DNA from: Pontimonas sp.
GTDB taxonomy: Bacteria; Actinomycetota; Actinomycetes; Actinomycetales; Microbacteriaceae
Assembly (NCBI GenBank): GCA_028096805.1
Contig: JAOHDU010000002.1
Span: 1 to 64,000 of the forward strand
Reading direction: 5' to 3'
DNA length: 64,000 nucleotides
In this document: positions 1-8,683 of the stretch, one piece after another
Numbering within the stretch: position 1 is the stretch's first letter
Layout of the letters: every line of letters starts with the position of its first letter
Notes under the pieces: model-generated
Told to the model about the DNA's origin: nothing
Database searches by the model: none
The model's input: only the letters and a program-made list of their open reading frames with translations
Translations under genes and position numbers: made by a program

Positions 1-2
1 CC

Positions 3-575
3 CGCCTTCTCGTGCAAGAGAACATTCATGACGATGTTCTCCACCGTCTGCAACGGCGGCTGCAGACGCTGCGGTTGGGCGATCCTCTGGATAAAAACAC
101 GGACATTGGTGCCGTTAACTCACAGGCCCAGCTCGAGCGCATCTCTGCACTTGTCGATGCCGGCGAAGCGGAGGGAGCCACGCGATGGAGCTCAGACTGT
201 GTGTTGCCGGACAAGGGTTTCTGGTTCCAACCCACGGTGTTCACGAATGTGCACACCAGCCATCGTGTTGCGCAAGAGGAAATCTTTGGCCCTGTTCTCT
301 CCGTGATGACGTTCCGAACCCCCGAAGAGGCTATTGCGAAAGCAAATAACACTCCGTATGGCCTGAGTGCTGGTATCTGGACGGAAAAAGCGTCGCGGAT
401 GCTGGCGATGGCAAACGCGCTGCGCGCGGGTGTCATCTGGGCGAACACGTTCAACAAGTTTGATCCGGCAAGCCCATTCGGTGGGTATCAAGAGTCCGGT
501 TACGGTCGCGAAGGTGGGCGTCACGGGTTGGCTGCTTATCTCGAGGCCAGTGACCAGAAAGCAGGAGGCCGATGA
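3..575 (+). CDS. Aldehyde dehydrogenase family protein, C-terminal part (cut by window edge)
   Basis: This is the C-terminal roughly 190 residues of an NAD(P)-dependent aldehyde dehydrogenase. The frame is open to the window edge and begins with RLLVQENIHD, the stretch that in this family directly follows the catalytic Cys, so the nucleophile and most of the cofactor domain lie upstream. Visible family marks are GDPLDKNTDIGAVNS, the EEIFGPVLSV motif and NNTPYGLSAGIWT, and the tail GGYQESGYGREGG. GTG at 12 is only an internal Val. The stop overlaps the start of the next gene, another ALDH homologue, so the two are translationally coupled. In many actinobacteria such a pair follows deoC; that is known context and cannot be seen here. 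Substrate not determinable. Confidence 0.9.
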   Translation, partial: RLLVQENIHDDVLHRLQRRLQTLRLGDPLDKNTDIGAVNSQAQLERISALVDAGEAEGATRWSSDCVLPDKGFWFQPTVFTNVHTSHRVAQEEIFGPVLSVMTFRTPEEAIAKANNTPYGLSAGIWTEKASRMLAMANALRAGVIWANTFNKFDPASPFGGYQESGYGREGGRHGLAAYLEASDQKAGGR

Positions 576-1438
576 TGTCGCGTCTAACCGTTCCTAAGAC
601 CTACAAACTCTTTATCGGAGGAAAGTTCCCCCGTTCGGAGAGTGGCCACACCTTCGAGGTCTCCACCCCCAAAGGGGAGTTCCTCGCCAATGCTGCAGCT
701 GCCAGTCGCAAAGATGCTCGCGATGCAGTGGTCGCTGCGAGGGGCGCGTTTCCTGGATGGTCCGGCGCGACGGCCTACAACCGAGGCCAGGTGCTCTACC
801 GAGTTGCCGAGGTACTCGAGGGTCGTGCGGAGCAATTCGTGGAGGAAATTCGTCAGAGCGAAGGTGTCAGCGCCCGCGCCGCGCGCACCCAGGTGGAGAA
901 CTCCATCGACACCTGGGTTTGGTACGCGGGTTTCGCCGACAAATACGCACAAGTTGCCGGTAACGGCAACCCGGTCTCTGGCCCCTACTTCAACTTATCC
1001 ACGCCAGACCCCATGGGGGTGGTTGTCGCCTTGTGCCCCCAGGGCTCTAGTGGCCAGAGCCTTCTGGGGCTCAGCGCAAGTGTTGCCCCGATTGTCGCTA
1101 GTGGAAACACCGTGGTCGTCGTGTCCCACGCCTCTCAACCCTTGTCGGCAATTAGCGCCGCGGAAGTCTTCGCCACCAGCGATGTTCCCGGTGGCGTCAT
1201 CAACGTTTTGACGGGCAACCCGGCGGGCATCATGCCGTGGATGGCTTCCCACGCTGATGTCAACGGGCTTGACTTGGCAGGTGCCGACCAGGAATCCGCG
1301 CTGGAGTGGGAAAAAGCGGCCGCGCAGACACTCAAGCGTGTCCAGGGCCCTAGCAACGGGATTCCCGCATCGAGCCTGCATCGCATCACGGCTTTCGTCG
1401 AGACCAAAACGGTCTGGCACACCCAGGCACTGGGCTAG
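572..1438 (+). CDS. Short aldehyde dehydrogenase-like protein without catalytic domain
   Basis: 288 residues aligning with the N-terminal half of aldehyde dehydrogenases: an oligomerisation and NAD-binding part (KLFIGGKFPRSESG near residue 12, DPMGVVVALCPQG near 145, SGNTVVVVSH near 178, PGGVINVLTG near 206). It stops where the catalytic domain should follow. No Cys nucleophile motif and no EEIFGP motif is present, so it is probably not an active dehydrogenase alone. It starts at ATG 572 (tandem ATGATG) with AGGAGG at 563-568, and overlaps the preceding full-size ALDH by 4 bases. Reading frame and codon use look intact, so I read it as a maintained short paralogue, possibly a partner subunit of the upstream ALDH (inference), not a fresh pseudogene. 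Confidence 0.8.
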   Translation: MMSRLTVPKTYKLFIGGKFPRSESGHTFEVSTPKGEFLANAAAASRKDARDAVVAARGAFPGWSGATAYNRGQVLYRVAEVLEGRAEQFVEEIRQSEGVSARAARTQVENSIDTWVWYAGFADKYAQVAGNGNPVSGPYFNLSTPDPMGVVVALCPQGSSGQSLLGLSASVAPIVASGNTVVVVSHASQPLSAISAAEVFATSDVPGGVINVLTGNPAGIMPWMASHADVNGLDLAGADQESALEWEKAAAQTLKRVQGPSNGIPASSLHRITAFVETKTVWHTQALG

Positions 1439-1447
1439 GGATTTCGA

Positions 1448-2323
1448 TTGGTTTCCGGTATCGCGCTAGTCGATAAACCGCACGGGATCTCTTCCCACAC
1501 GGTGGTCGCGCAGGCCAGGCGAGCTCTGGGCACGAAAAAAGTCGGGCACGCCGGTACTCTCGACCCCGCGGCGACCGGTTTGTTGGTTTTAGGTGTCGGC
1601 CCGGGAACGCGGCTGCTGACGTTTGTGGTCGGAGCGGATAAGTCCTACTGGGCCACCATGCGCCTGGGGTATGGGACGACGACCGATGACGCCGAGGGGG
1701 AGGCCCTCGTGCCAACCGGGAATATCGAGGCAGTATCGGAAGAATCGGTTCGCGCGGCAGCCAAAGCGCTAGTGGGAGAGATCGACCAGGTTCCTTCGAC
1801 GTACAGTGCCATCAAGGTTGATGGGAAGCGCGCCTACGACCTTGCCCGGTCCGGGCAGGACGTTGAGCTCACCTCGCGCCGCGTCACCATTCACGCTCTC
1901 GACATTGACGAGGTCACGCGAGGTGAGGGTGTTGTGGATGTCACCATGCGCGTCGAGTGCTCGTCGGGCACGTACATCCGTGCGATCGCCCGGGATATTG
2001 GTTCCGCTCTTGGAGTAGGAGGGCATCTCACCGCGCTTCGCCGCGATGTCGTGGGGCCTTTTCTGGTCGAGGACGCCGTGTCCGCGGAAGACCTGACCGA
2101 ATCACACCTGCTCGATTTGGCCGCGGTAGCGCAGCAGATCCTGCCGAGCATCGAGCTGGGAGCGGCTGATACCGAGCATGTGCGGCACGGCCGAGCCGTC
2201 GACACCGCTTCGTGGCCCGCGGACACCCCGGTGGCCGCACTGTCGGCCTCCACCGGCGAGCTCGTAGCGGTTGTTCAGGCGAGCGCCGGCAAGAGCCGTA
2301 TCCTGATGGGCGTAGCTGGCTAA
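1448..2323 (+). CDS. truB: tRNA pseudouridine(55) synthase TruB
   Basis: 291 residues. TruB isomerises U55 in the T-loop of elongator tRNAs. The N-terminus has DKPHGISSHTVV and the catalytic motif GHAGTLDPAATG with its Asp nucleophile near residue 40; later come YSAIKVDGKRAY and the CSSGTYIRAIARDIG segment. The C-terminal portion is the variable PUA-like extension found in actinobacterial TruB. The start is TTG at 1448, ten bases after the previous stop, without a strong ribosome site. Length is normal for the family. Confidence 0.96.
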   Translation: MVSGIALVDKPHGISSHTVVAQARRALGTKKVGHAGTLDPAATGLLVLGVGPGTRLLTFVVGADKSYWATMRLGYGTTTDDAEGEALVPTGNIEAVSEESVRAAAKALVGEIDQVPSTYSAIKVDGKRAYDLARSGQDVELTSRRVTIHALDIDEVTRGEGVVDVTMRVECSSGTYIRAIARDIGSALGVGGHLTALRRDVVGPFLVEDAVSAEDLTESHLLDLAAVAQQILPSIELGAADTEHVRHGRAVDTASWPADTPVAALSASTGELVAVVQASAGKSRILMGVAG

Positions 2324-2338
2324 ACAGGAGGACGCGGC

Positions 2339-2707
2339 GTGATCGAGTGGTTCGCGTGGGTTCAGGTCGGTGTTGCCGGGGTAGCGGCGCTCAGCGCCGT
2401 GGCGTTTGCCCTCCTGCAGCGCACGCCGAATGATTACACACTCGGCCCTGTTGCGCTGGTCCTTGTGCTTTTGGTGATCCAAATGGGAATCGCTGCCTTT
2501 GCGCCGGCTGCGGGGAACTCTCCGACGGGGTCGCTCTTGGAGTGGTGGATGTATGCCATCACGGCTCTCGTGATGATTCCGGCGGCCATGGTGTGGGCAT
2601 TGGTCGAGCGCTCCATCATGTCCAACGTTGTTCTTGGTCTCCTCGCTGCGTCCGTCGCGGTGATGCTCACCCGTATGCACACCATTTGGTTTATCAATAG
2701 TGCCTAG
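2339..2707 (+). CDS. Small four-helix membrane protein between truB and hemW
   Basis: 122 residues, strongly hydrophobic, with about four predicted transmembrane segments (residues 5-27, 37-57, 68-90, 95-118) and short polar loops. GTG start at 2339 with a near-perfect AGGAGG at 2327-2332. It overlaps hemW by 8 bases (hemW starts at GTG 2700 inside its last codons), so it is co-translated with hemW. I recognise no family motif. Overlap and position suggest an operon member of truB-hemW; no function is assigned. Confidence 0.8.
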   Translation: MIEWFAWVQVGVAGVAALSAVAFALLQRTPNDYTLGPVALVLVLLVIQMGIAAFAPAAGNSPTGSLLEWWMYAITALVMIPAAMVWALVERSIMSNVVLGLLAASVAVMLTRMHTIWFINSA

Positions 2708-3920
2708 CCCCCTCCCCATTGCGGAGGTAGCGCCCGAGCACGGGCGTCTACCCGACACTGTCGCCGACGGTGCTGACCAGCGTGCCTTGGGCCTCTACGT
2801 GCACGTGCCTTTTTGTGAAGTTCGCTGTGGGTATTGCGACTTCAATACGTATACCGCGGACGAGGTTCGCGGGGTGTCCCGTGATTCCTACCCCAGCCAG
2901 GCAATGGCAGAAATGGAGCTTGCCTCGGGGATCATGCGAGACGCGGGGCTTCCTCCACGCCCGCTGCAGACCATTTTCTTCGGGGGTGGAACGCCGACCC
3001 TCTTGGGCCCGGAACCGCTGCTGGCCATGCTGGAGCGAGCCAGGACCACCTTTGGTGTTGCCCCCGAGGCGGAGATCACGGTCGAGGCCAACCCGGACAG
3101 TGTGAGCGCAGACGATCTCCGAGCCTTGGCTCGAGGGGGCGTGACGCGGGTGTCCTTTGGCGTGCAGTCGGCTGATCCCGATGTTTTGGCGGTCTTGGAG
3201 AGAACTCACGACCCTGCGCTGGTTCCCGAGGGTGTTGCTGCGGCTAAGGATGCCGGGTTGAAAGTGTCCGTTGATGTCATCTATGGCTCGCCCGGTGAAA
3301 CGGTGCAGCAGTGGGAGTCAACGCTGGAGTATGTCGTCGGACTCGATGTGGAACATGTTTCTGCTTATGCGCTCATCGTCGAGCCCGGAACAGCCCTGGC
3401 TCGCCGCATCGCGCGCGGGGAGCTGGAATCACCCGACGATGATGTTCACGCAGACATGTTTCTCGCCACCGACCGGCGACTGACCGAAGCGGGTTTCGCG
3501 TGGTACGAAACCAGCAACTGGTCCACCGCGCGCGACCGCGAGTCAGCCCACAACTGGTTGTACTGGAATTCGAGCGACTGGTGGGGGATCGGTCCGGGTG
3601 CACACTCCCATATGGGAGGTGTTCGATGGTGGAATGTGAAACATCCGGCGGCCTATGCCGAGCGATTGGCGCAGCGGCGGTCTCCGGCTTTTCACCGCGA
3701 AGTCCTCACACCCTCGGATATCGCGCTGGAGCGCATCCTGCTGGGGCTTCGCACCCGCGAAGGCATCTCGGTCGAGGACGTCGCCCCCGAAAAATCGGCC
3801 GTGTTGGACGATGCGCTCGAGCACGGCCTCCTCGATGCGCAGGCGTTGTCGTTGGGAAGAATCACCTTGACGCAGTCTGGACGCCTGTTGGCTGATCATC
3901 TGGCGGCACGTTTGAGCTGA
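2700..3920 (+). CDS. hemW: Radical SAM heme chaperone HemW
   Basis: 406 residues. HemW is the radical-SAM protein related to oxygen-independent coproporphyrinogen oxidase that acts as a heme chaperone. LYVHVPFCEVRCGYCDFNTY near residue 32 carries the CxxxCxxC cluster motif; FFGGGTPTLL (SAM binding) lies near 93, VEANPD near 127 and GVQS near 154. The C-terminal half has the HemW domain (SNWSTARDRESAHNWLYW, IGPGAHSH). The CEVRCGYCDFN form fits HemW better than HemN. GTG start inside the preceding membrane protein gene. hrcA follows, as in many Gram-positive hemW-hrcA-dnaJ loci. Confidence 0.93.
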   Translation: MPSPLPIAEVAPEHGRLPDTVADGADQRALGLYVHVPFCEVRCGYCDFNTYTADEVRGVSRDSYPSQAMAEMELASGIMRDAGLPPRPLQTIFFGGGTPTLLGPEPLLAMLERARTTFGVAPEAEITVEANPDSVSADDLRALARGGVTRVSFGVQSADPDVLAVLERTHDPALVPEGVAAAKDAGLKVSVDVIYGSPGETVQQWESTLEYVVGLDVEHVSAYALIVEPGTALARRIARGELESPDDDVHADMFLATDRRLTEAGFAWYETSNWSTARDRESAHNWLYWNSSDWWGIGPGAHSHMGGVRWWNVKHPAAYAERLAQRRSPAFHREVLTPSDIALERILLGLRTREGISVEDVAPEKSAVLDDALEHGLLDAQALSLGRITLTQSGRLLADHLAARLS

Positions 3921-3947
3921 GCCGGCTCTCGGGCGCGGTGGCTACAA

Positions 3948-3974
3948 TTAGCAGACTGATACGGAGACTGCTAG
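3948..3974. promoter_or_regulatory. CIRCE-like HrcA operator with overlapping promoter
   Basis: TTAGCAGAC (3948-3956), a 9-base spacer, then GACTGCTAG (3966-3974). The CIRCE consensus is TTAGCACTC-N9-GAGTGCTAA; the spacer length matches exactly and the outer TTAGCA/TGCTA parts are kept, while the inner bases are degenerate. A TACAAT -10 box sits at 3943-3948, so repressor binding would cover the transcription start of hrcA-dnaJ. Confidence 0.75.
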
Positions 3975-3988
3975 CGAGGGGGTGTGTG

Positions 3989-5023
3989 ATGGTCTCACAG
4001 CGTGCTCTCGATGTGCTTCGCGTGATTGTGCAGGACTACGTGGATTCGAAAGAACCCGTTGCGTCGAAAGCCATCGCCGATCGCCACGGCTTTGGGGTGT
4101 CCGCCGCAACCATCCGCAACGATATGGCCCTGCTGGAAGAAGAGGAGCTCATTACCGCTCCGCACACCTCGGCGGGCCGCGTGCCCACCGATAAGGGCTA
4201 CCGGGTCTTTGTGGACCAGCTTGCCGGTGTTCGCCCGCTCTCGAGTGGACAGCGAAACGCCATTGAAGGTTTTCTGCGTGAATCAGCGGACTTGGACGAC
4301 ACCTTGGGGCGCACCGTTCGACTGCTGTCACAGCTCACCAACCAGGTCGCCATTTTGCAGTACCCGACGCTCAGCGTGGCCCTCATCCGACACGTGGAGC
4401 TGTTGCCGATGGGCTCCCATAAGGTCATGACGGTGCTGATTACCGACAGCGGATCAGTAGATCAAAACATCGTTGACTGCACGGATGAAGTCGACGAGGT
4501 CATCGTTGCCGAGTTGCGGGCTCAGCTGAATCAGGCTCTTGTCGGCAAGGCGCTGGCCGACGTTCCAGCGGTCCTCAAAGACATTCCGCAGCGTGTTTCT
4601 CGCGATCGGGTCGCCATGGTGACCGCCGTGGTGGAGGCGCTCTCCCAAGCTGTTGAGGGACACCGCAGCGATCGACTTGTGATGGCGGGAGCTGCCAACC
4701 TGGTGCGGGGTGAGGGGGACTTCTCCAGTAGTGTGTACCCCGTTTTGGAAGCCATCGAAGAGCAGGTCACACTCTTGAAGCTCTTTACCGAGATGCACTG
4801 GGACACCTCGGATGTTCAAGCCCGAATCGGCCGCGAGAATGAAGGCCCACTCTCGGAAGTGGCCATCTTGGCTTCTGTTTACCAGTCGGGCGGGGAAGCG
4901 AACGCGACGCTCGGAGTGGTGGGGCCGACTCGAATGGATTACTCCAACAACATGTCCGCTGTGCGTGCTGTGGCCCGATACCTCTCGAGGCTGCTCGGCG
5001 AAGACGAGAAGGAAAGAGCTTAG
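3989..5023 (+). CDS. hrcA: Heat-inducible transcription repressor HrcA
   Basis: 344 residues. HrcA binds CIRCE and represses chaperone genes. The N-terminal winged helix reads SQRALDVLRVIVQDYVDSKE then SAATIRNDMALLEEEELI and HTSAGRVPTDKGYRVFVD, the family signature. I take ATG 3989 rather than the more upstream in-frame start at 3938, because 3938 would place the CIRCE-like operator inside the gene and GAGGGGG at 3976-3982 is a good ribosome site for 3989. dnaJ starts four bases after the stop. Autoregulation through 3948-3974 is likely. Confidence 0.95.
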   Translation: MVSQRALDVLRVIVQDYVDSKEPVASKAIADRHGFGVSAATIRNDMALLEEEELITAPHTSAGRVPTDKGYRVFVDQLAGVRPLSSGQRNAIEGFLRESADLDDTLGRTVRLLSQLTNQVAILQYPTLSVALIRHVELLPMGSHKVMTVLITDSGSVDQNIVDCTDEVDEVIVAELRAQLNQALVGKALADVPAVLKDIPQRVSRDRVAMVTAVVEALSQAVEGHRSDRLVMAGAANLVRGEGDFSSSVYPVLEAIEEQVTLLKLFTEMHWDTSDVQARIGRENEGPLSEVAILASVYQSGGEANATLGVVGPTRMDYSNNMSAVRAVARYLSRLLGEDEKERA

Positions 5024-5026
5024 ACC

Positions 5027-6121
5027 GTGAGTGTTGATCACTATGAAGTGCTCGGCGTTAGTAGGGATGCCAACGCAGACACCATTAAGAAGTCCTACCG
5101 CAAGCTGGCCCGCGAGTTGCACCCCGATGTGAATCAGGAAGCTGGTGCGGAGGATCGGTTCAAACTCGTCACTCACGCCTACGAAGTGCTCTCTGATCCC
5201 CAGCAGCGGGCTCAGTATGACCGAGGTGGCGATCAAGGCTTTGGCGGGTTTGGCCCGTTTGGTGACATCTTTGAAAACTTCTTCGGCGGAGGAGGCCAAA
5301 GCCAAGGCCCGCGCTCGCGCCGGGAGCGAGGGCAAGACGCTTTGCTGCGGGTGGATGTTGATCTCAAGGACGTTATTTTTGGTGTCAACCAGGACATCGA
5401 GATTGACACTGCCGTTATGTGCGAAACGTGCGAGGGCTCGTGTTCCGCTCCGGGGAGCTCCCCACGGACGTGTGACATTTGCGGCGGTTCTGGTTCTCTC
5501 CAGCGCACCGTGCGATCAGTGCTGGGCAATATGGTGACCCAAAGCCCCTGCGGTAGTTGCCGCGGTTTTGGTGAAGTAATCGATAATCCCTGCCCTACGT
5601 GCGCCGGGCAGGGTCGCGTACGCGCTTCACGCACGCTTTCTGTCGACATTCCCGGCGGTATCGAAACGGGACAGCGCATCCATCTTCCCGGCCAGGGCGA
5701 AGTGGGTCACGGGGGTGGTCCCGCCGGTGACCTCTATCTGGAATTCACCGTGCGCGGAGACTCGGTGTATTCGCGCTCCGGTGATGACATCGTGGCAACC
5801 CTCGAGATGGACATGATCGACGCCATTGAGGGCACCAGCGTGACGTTGGATGCTCTGGATGGCGAGGTGACGGTCACTGTGAAGCCCGGCGCGCAAAGCG
5901 CCGATGTGATTACCGTGAAAAACCGCGGCGTCACCAAGCTTCGCGGGAACGGTCGAGGTGACCTGCGCTTTGGCGTCCACGTGCTCACGCCCTCGAAGCT
6001 TTCCTCGAAGGAATCAGACCTGGTCGCCAAGCTGAGAGAGCTGCGCAAACCGGCAGCTCCTCGTCTTGCCGGAGCCCAACAGGGAATGTTCCACAAGTTC
6101 CGTGACCGACTCTTCGGCTAG
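5027..6121 (+). CDS. dnaJ: Chaperone DnaJ (HrcA-linked copy)
   Basis: 364 residues. Co-chaperone that delivers unfolded proteins to DnaK and stimulates its ATPase. J-domain at residues 3-70 with the HPD motif (LHPDV), a Gly/Phe-rich linker ([18 protein letters not shown]), then the zinc domain with four CxxC pairs: [32 protein letters not shown]. In the first repeat the final Gly is Cys. C-terminal substrate domains follow. GTG start at 5027, just behind hrcA, with rsmE immediately downstream: the dnaJ2 arrangement of actinobacteria, where a second dnaJ sits in the dnaK operon elsewhere. Confidence 0.95.
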   Translation: MSVDHYEVLGVSRDANADTIKKSYRKLARELHPDVNQEAGAEDRFKLVTHAYEVLSDPQQRAQYDRGGDQGFGGFGPFGDIFENFFGGGGQSQGPRSRRERGQDALLRVDVDLKDVIFGVNQDIEIDTAVMCETCEGSCSAPGSSPRTCDICGGSGSLQRTVRSVLGNMVTQSPCGSCRGFGEVIDNPCPTCAGQGRVRASRTLSVDIPGGIETGQRIHLPGQGEVGHGGGPAGDLYLEFTVRGDSVYSRSGDDIVATLEMDMIDAIEGTSVTLDALDGEVTVTVKPGAQSADVITVKNRGVTKLRGNGRGDLRFGVHVLTPSKLSSKESDLVAKLRELRKPAAPRLAGAQQGMFHKFRDRLFG

Positions 6122-6856
6122 ATGGCCCACCTTTATCGCGTGAGCGACAACGCCCCGCTGGTGGTGGGCTCGACCGTGACCCTCGAGGGCGACGAAGCCC
6201 GTCACGCGTCCAGCGTTGCTCGACTCACACCGGGCGAGAGGGTCGCGCTCACCGATGGGCGCGGGCTGATGGCCCAGAGTGTCGTTCAGGAGAGCTCCGC
6301 GCAGCGGGTCACCCTCATCGTGGCCTCCGTGGAGGACGTTGCTCCGCTGACGCCAGAAGTGTGGTTGGTTCAAGCCCTGGCCAAGGGGGACCGGGACGAA
6401 CGAGCGGTCGAGGCGTGCACCGAGCTGGGGGTTGATCGCATCATTCCGTGGCAGGCTGCGCGCAGTGTGGCCCGGTGGTCCGGGGCAAAAATCGAGAAGT
6501 CAGTCGCTCGATGGCAGCGAATTGCGGGGGAGGCAAGCAAACAATCGCTGCGAGCGTGGGTGCCTGGCGTCGAGAAGATGGTGGAGCTGCCGCAGTTAGT
6601 CGAGATGGCGACCCACACCCGAATGGTGTTACTCGAGCCAACCGCCAGCACTGCGCTCCACCAGGCCGTTCCCGCTGGTGAGCAACCCGTCGTGCTTGTG
6701 GTCGGGCCAGAGGGCGGTATCTCCCCGACGGAGCGAGAAGCCCTCGAGAAAGCCGGAGCGACATCGGCCTCGCTGGGGCCCCTGGTGATGAGGACATCCA
6801 CGGCGGGGGTTGCCGCACTGTCCGTGCTCAATCACACGCTGGGGAGATTTGAGTGA
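6122..6856 (+). CDS. rsmE: 16S rRNA (uracil(1498)-N3)-methyltransferase RsmE
   Basis: 244 residues. SPOUT-class methyltransferase for U1498 of 16S rRNA. N-terminal PUA-like part (HLYRVSD, GDEARHASSVARLTPGERV), then ALAKGDRDERAVEACTELGVDRIIPW, and the C-terminal SAM knot with VVGPEGGISPTER and LGPLVMRTSTA. ATG 6122 directly abuts the dnaJ stop. The dnaJ-rsmE-HIT-phoH order is standard in Actinobacteria. Confidence 0.95.
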   Translation: MAHLYRVSDNAPLVVGSTVTLEGDEARHASSVARLTPGERVALTDGRGLMAQSVVQESSAQRVTLIVASVEDVAPLTPEVWLVQALAKGDRDERAVEACTELGVDRIIPWQAARSVARWSGAKIEKSVARWQRIAGEASKQSLRAWVPGVEKMVELPQLVEMATHTRMVLLEPTASTALHQAVPAGEQPVVLVVGPEGGISPTEREALEKAGATSASLGPLVMRTSTAGVAALSVLNHTLGRFE

Positions 6857-6883
6857 AACTTTTTGCCCAGAAACACCGGGCTC

Positions 6884-6889
6884 TAGACT
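6884..6889 (+). promoter_or_regulatory. -10 box of leaderless HIT-family gene
   Basis: TAGACT seven bases before the ATG at 6897; a possible -35 TTGCCC lies at 6863-6868. The spacing puts the transcription start at or next to the ATG. It gives phoH-ybeY-corC-era a promoter downstream of dnaJ-rsmE. Confidence 0.55.
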
Positions 6890-6896
6890 GGGAGCT

Positions 6897-7250
6897 ATGA
6901 CAGAAGAGGACCGCTCGATCTTTTCGCGCATTATTGACCGCGAGATTCCCGCGCGCATCGTTGCGGAGACAGAGACACTCATCGCTTTCCACGACGTCGC
7001 ACCCCAGGCACCGGTCCATGTGCTGGTGGTCCCGAAAACAGCCGCGTTTACGACGGTCACTGAGTTGGCAGCCGCTGATCCAGGACTGCTGGCGGAGATG
7101 GTGAACATGGCGCAGGCTGTCGCCGATGACGTGGCGGACGGGGACTACCGATTGGTGTTCAATTCCGGAGCCAGCGCGGGCCAAACCGTGTTCCACGTTC
7201 ATGCTCACGTTCTTGCGGGCGCACTTGAAGAAGGAACTCTTGCCGGCTAA
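6897..7250 (+). CDS. HIT-family nucleotide-binding hydrolase
   Basis: 117 residues; small HINT-type histidine triad protein that hydrolyses purine nucleoside phosphoramidates or related adducts (family knowledge). N-terminal DRSIFSRIIDREIPARIV and the C-terminal triad HVHAHV identify it. I use ATG 6897, because it matches the usual family N-terminus and is preceded at the right distance by a -10 box; an in-frame start at 6810 lies inside rsmE. phoH overlaps its end. Confidence 0.93.
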   Translation: MTEEDRSIFSRIIDREIPARIVAETETLIAFHDVAPQAPVHVLVVPKTAAFTTVTELAAADPGLLAEMVNMAQAVADDVADGDYRLVFNSGASAGQTVFHVHAHVLAGALEEGTLAG

Positions 7251-8229
7251 ATCTTCCCCTGCGCTCACAACGTTGAGCCTTCAACTGGACGACGTGTCCA
7301 TGGTCGCTGTCCTCGGCGTGAACGACACTGTGCTTGCCCTGCTGGAAAAGCACTTCCCCACCGTGACGATCGCTGTGCGGGGCAACATGGTCTCCGTTAC
7401 CGGTCCCGTCGACGACGCCCAGCGGGCGAAAGACCTTCTGAGCAACCTGGCGCAGGCAGCACGAAGCAACCCGGGGCTTTCCGCCGAAGATATGGTGCGC
7501 GCTGCCCAAGCGGCCGAGGAAGCTCGCATCACTCCGACAAACTTTTTGTCCGAGCCCATTCTTTCCAGCAAAGGCAGGGCACTCCGCCCCAAGACGATGG
7601 GCCAGAAGACCTATGTGGATGCCATTGATCACAACACGGTGGTGTTCGGTATCGGCCCGGCGGGAACCGGAAAGACCTATCTGGCGATGGCCAAAGCGGT
7701 TCAAGCTTTGGAGCGCAAAGAAATCGACCGCATTATCTTGACCAGGCCCGCTGTGGAGGCGGGGGAGCGTTTGGGTTTTCTTCCTGGCACCTTGAGCGAC
7801 AAGATTGATCCGTATCTGCGCCCACTGTTTGATGCGCTCCACGAGATGATGGATCCTGATCTTGTGCCCAAGCTCCTGGAAGCAGGAACGATCGAGGTGG
7901 CGCCGCTTGCCTACATGAGGGGCCGAACACTGAATCGGGCTTTCATCATCCTTGATGAGGCCCAGAACACCTCTCCTGAACAAATGAAAATGTTCCTCAC
8001 CCGACTGGGCTTTGAATCGAAGATGGTCATCACCGGCGACATCACTCAGGTGGATATTCCCGGTGGGAACAGTGGGCTCGCAGTGGTGGGAAAGATTTTG
8101 GAAAATATCGAGGACATCCACTTCCATCATCTTGATTCTCGCGATGTGGTGCGTCACGCCCTGGTGTCAGCGATCGTCGAGGCCTACGCATCCCATGACG
8201 CGCAGCAGGAGCCCTCGCGTGGGCGTTGA
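7240..8229 (+). CDS. phoH: PhoH-like ATPase
   Basis: About 329 residues. RNA-linked P-loop ATPase paired with YbeY in most bacteria. Walker A GPAGTGKTY near residue 143, Walker B FIILDEAQNTS near 236, and the MVITGDITQVD motif. The N-terminal domain (LQLDDVSMVAVLGVNDTV, then VRGNMVSVTGP) is the usual KH-like part. The start is uncertain: TTG 7240 has GAAGGA at 7230-7235 and overlaps the HIT stop by 11 bases; TTG 7273 is an alternative. Overlaps ybeY by 11 bases. Confidence 0.93.
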   Translation: MPAKSSPALTTLSLQLDDVSMVAVLGVNDTVLALLEKHFPTVTIAVRGNMVSVTGPVDDAQRAKDLLSNLAQAARSNPGLSAEDMVRAAQAAEEARITPTNFLSEPILSSKGRALRPKTMGQKTYVDAIDHNTVVFGIGPAGTGKTYLAMAKAVQALERKEIDRIILTRPAVEAGERLGFLPGTLSDKIDPYLRPLFDALHEMMDPDLVPKLLEAGTIEVAPLAYMRGRTLNRAFIILDEAQNTSPEQMKMFLTRLGFESKMVITGDITQVDIPGGNSGLAVVGKILENIEDIHFHHLDSRDVVRHALVSAIVEAYASHDAQQEPSRGR

Positions 8230-8683
8230 GCTTCGCAACGAATCGGGCGTCGAGGTCGACCACGCCTCCTTGCAGCGAGTGATTGCCTATGGGATGTCCG
8301 CTCTGCGCGTGAACAGCGATGCCGAAGTGGCGATGATTCTTGTCGATGAGGCAGCTATGGAGGAGCTGCACATCGAATGGATGGGTGAATCGGGACCCAC
8401 CGACGTATTGAGTTTCCCTATGGACGAACTGCGTCCCGGTCCCGAAGGGGGCGAGGAATCGCTGGGAATCCTTGGCGACATTGTGCTGTGTCCGACGGTG
8501 GCGGCTGCACAGGCGGAGGGAGCGGGCCATTCCGTGATGGCGGAGCTTCGCATGCTGAGTGTTCACGGTCTCCTGCATCTTTTGGGTTTCGATCACGCGG
8601 AACCAGCGGAGGAAAAAGAAATGTTTGGTCTTCAAGCAGAAATCCTTTCTGCTTTCGACGCCCATGAACAGAGCCCTGTATGA
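8219..8683 (+). CDS. ybeY: Endoribonuclease YbeY, rRNA maturation factor
   Basis: 154 residues. Zinc-dependent endoribonuclease involved in 16S rRNA 3'-end maturation. The metal site HGLLHLLGFDH (H-x3-H-x5-H) is intact near residue 119, and TDVLSFPMDE lies before it. GTG 8219 overlaps the end of phoH and has AGGAG at 8206-8210. The next gene starts in its stop codon. Confidence 0.95.
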   Translation: MGVELRNESGVEVDHASLQRVIAYGMSALRVNSDAEVAMILVDEAAMEELHIEWMGESGPTDVLSFPMDELRPGPEGGEESLGILGDIVLCPTVAAAQAEGAGHSVMAELRMLSVHGLLHLLGFDHAEPAEEKEMFGLQAEILSAFDAHEQSPV

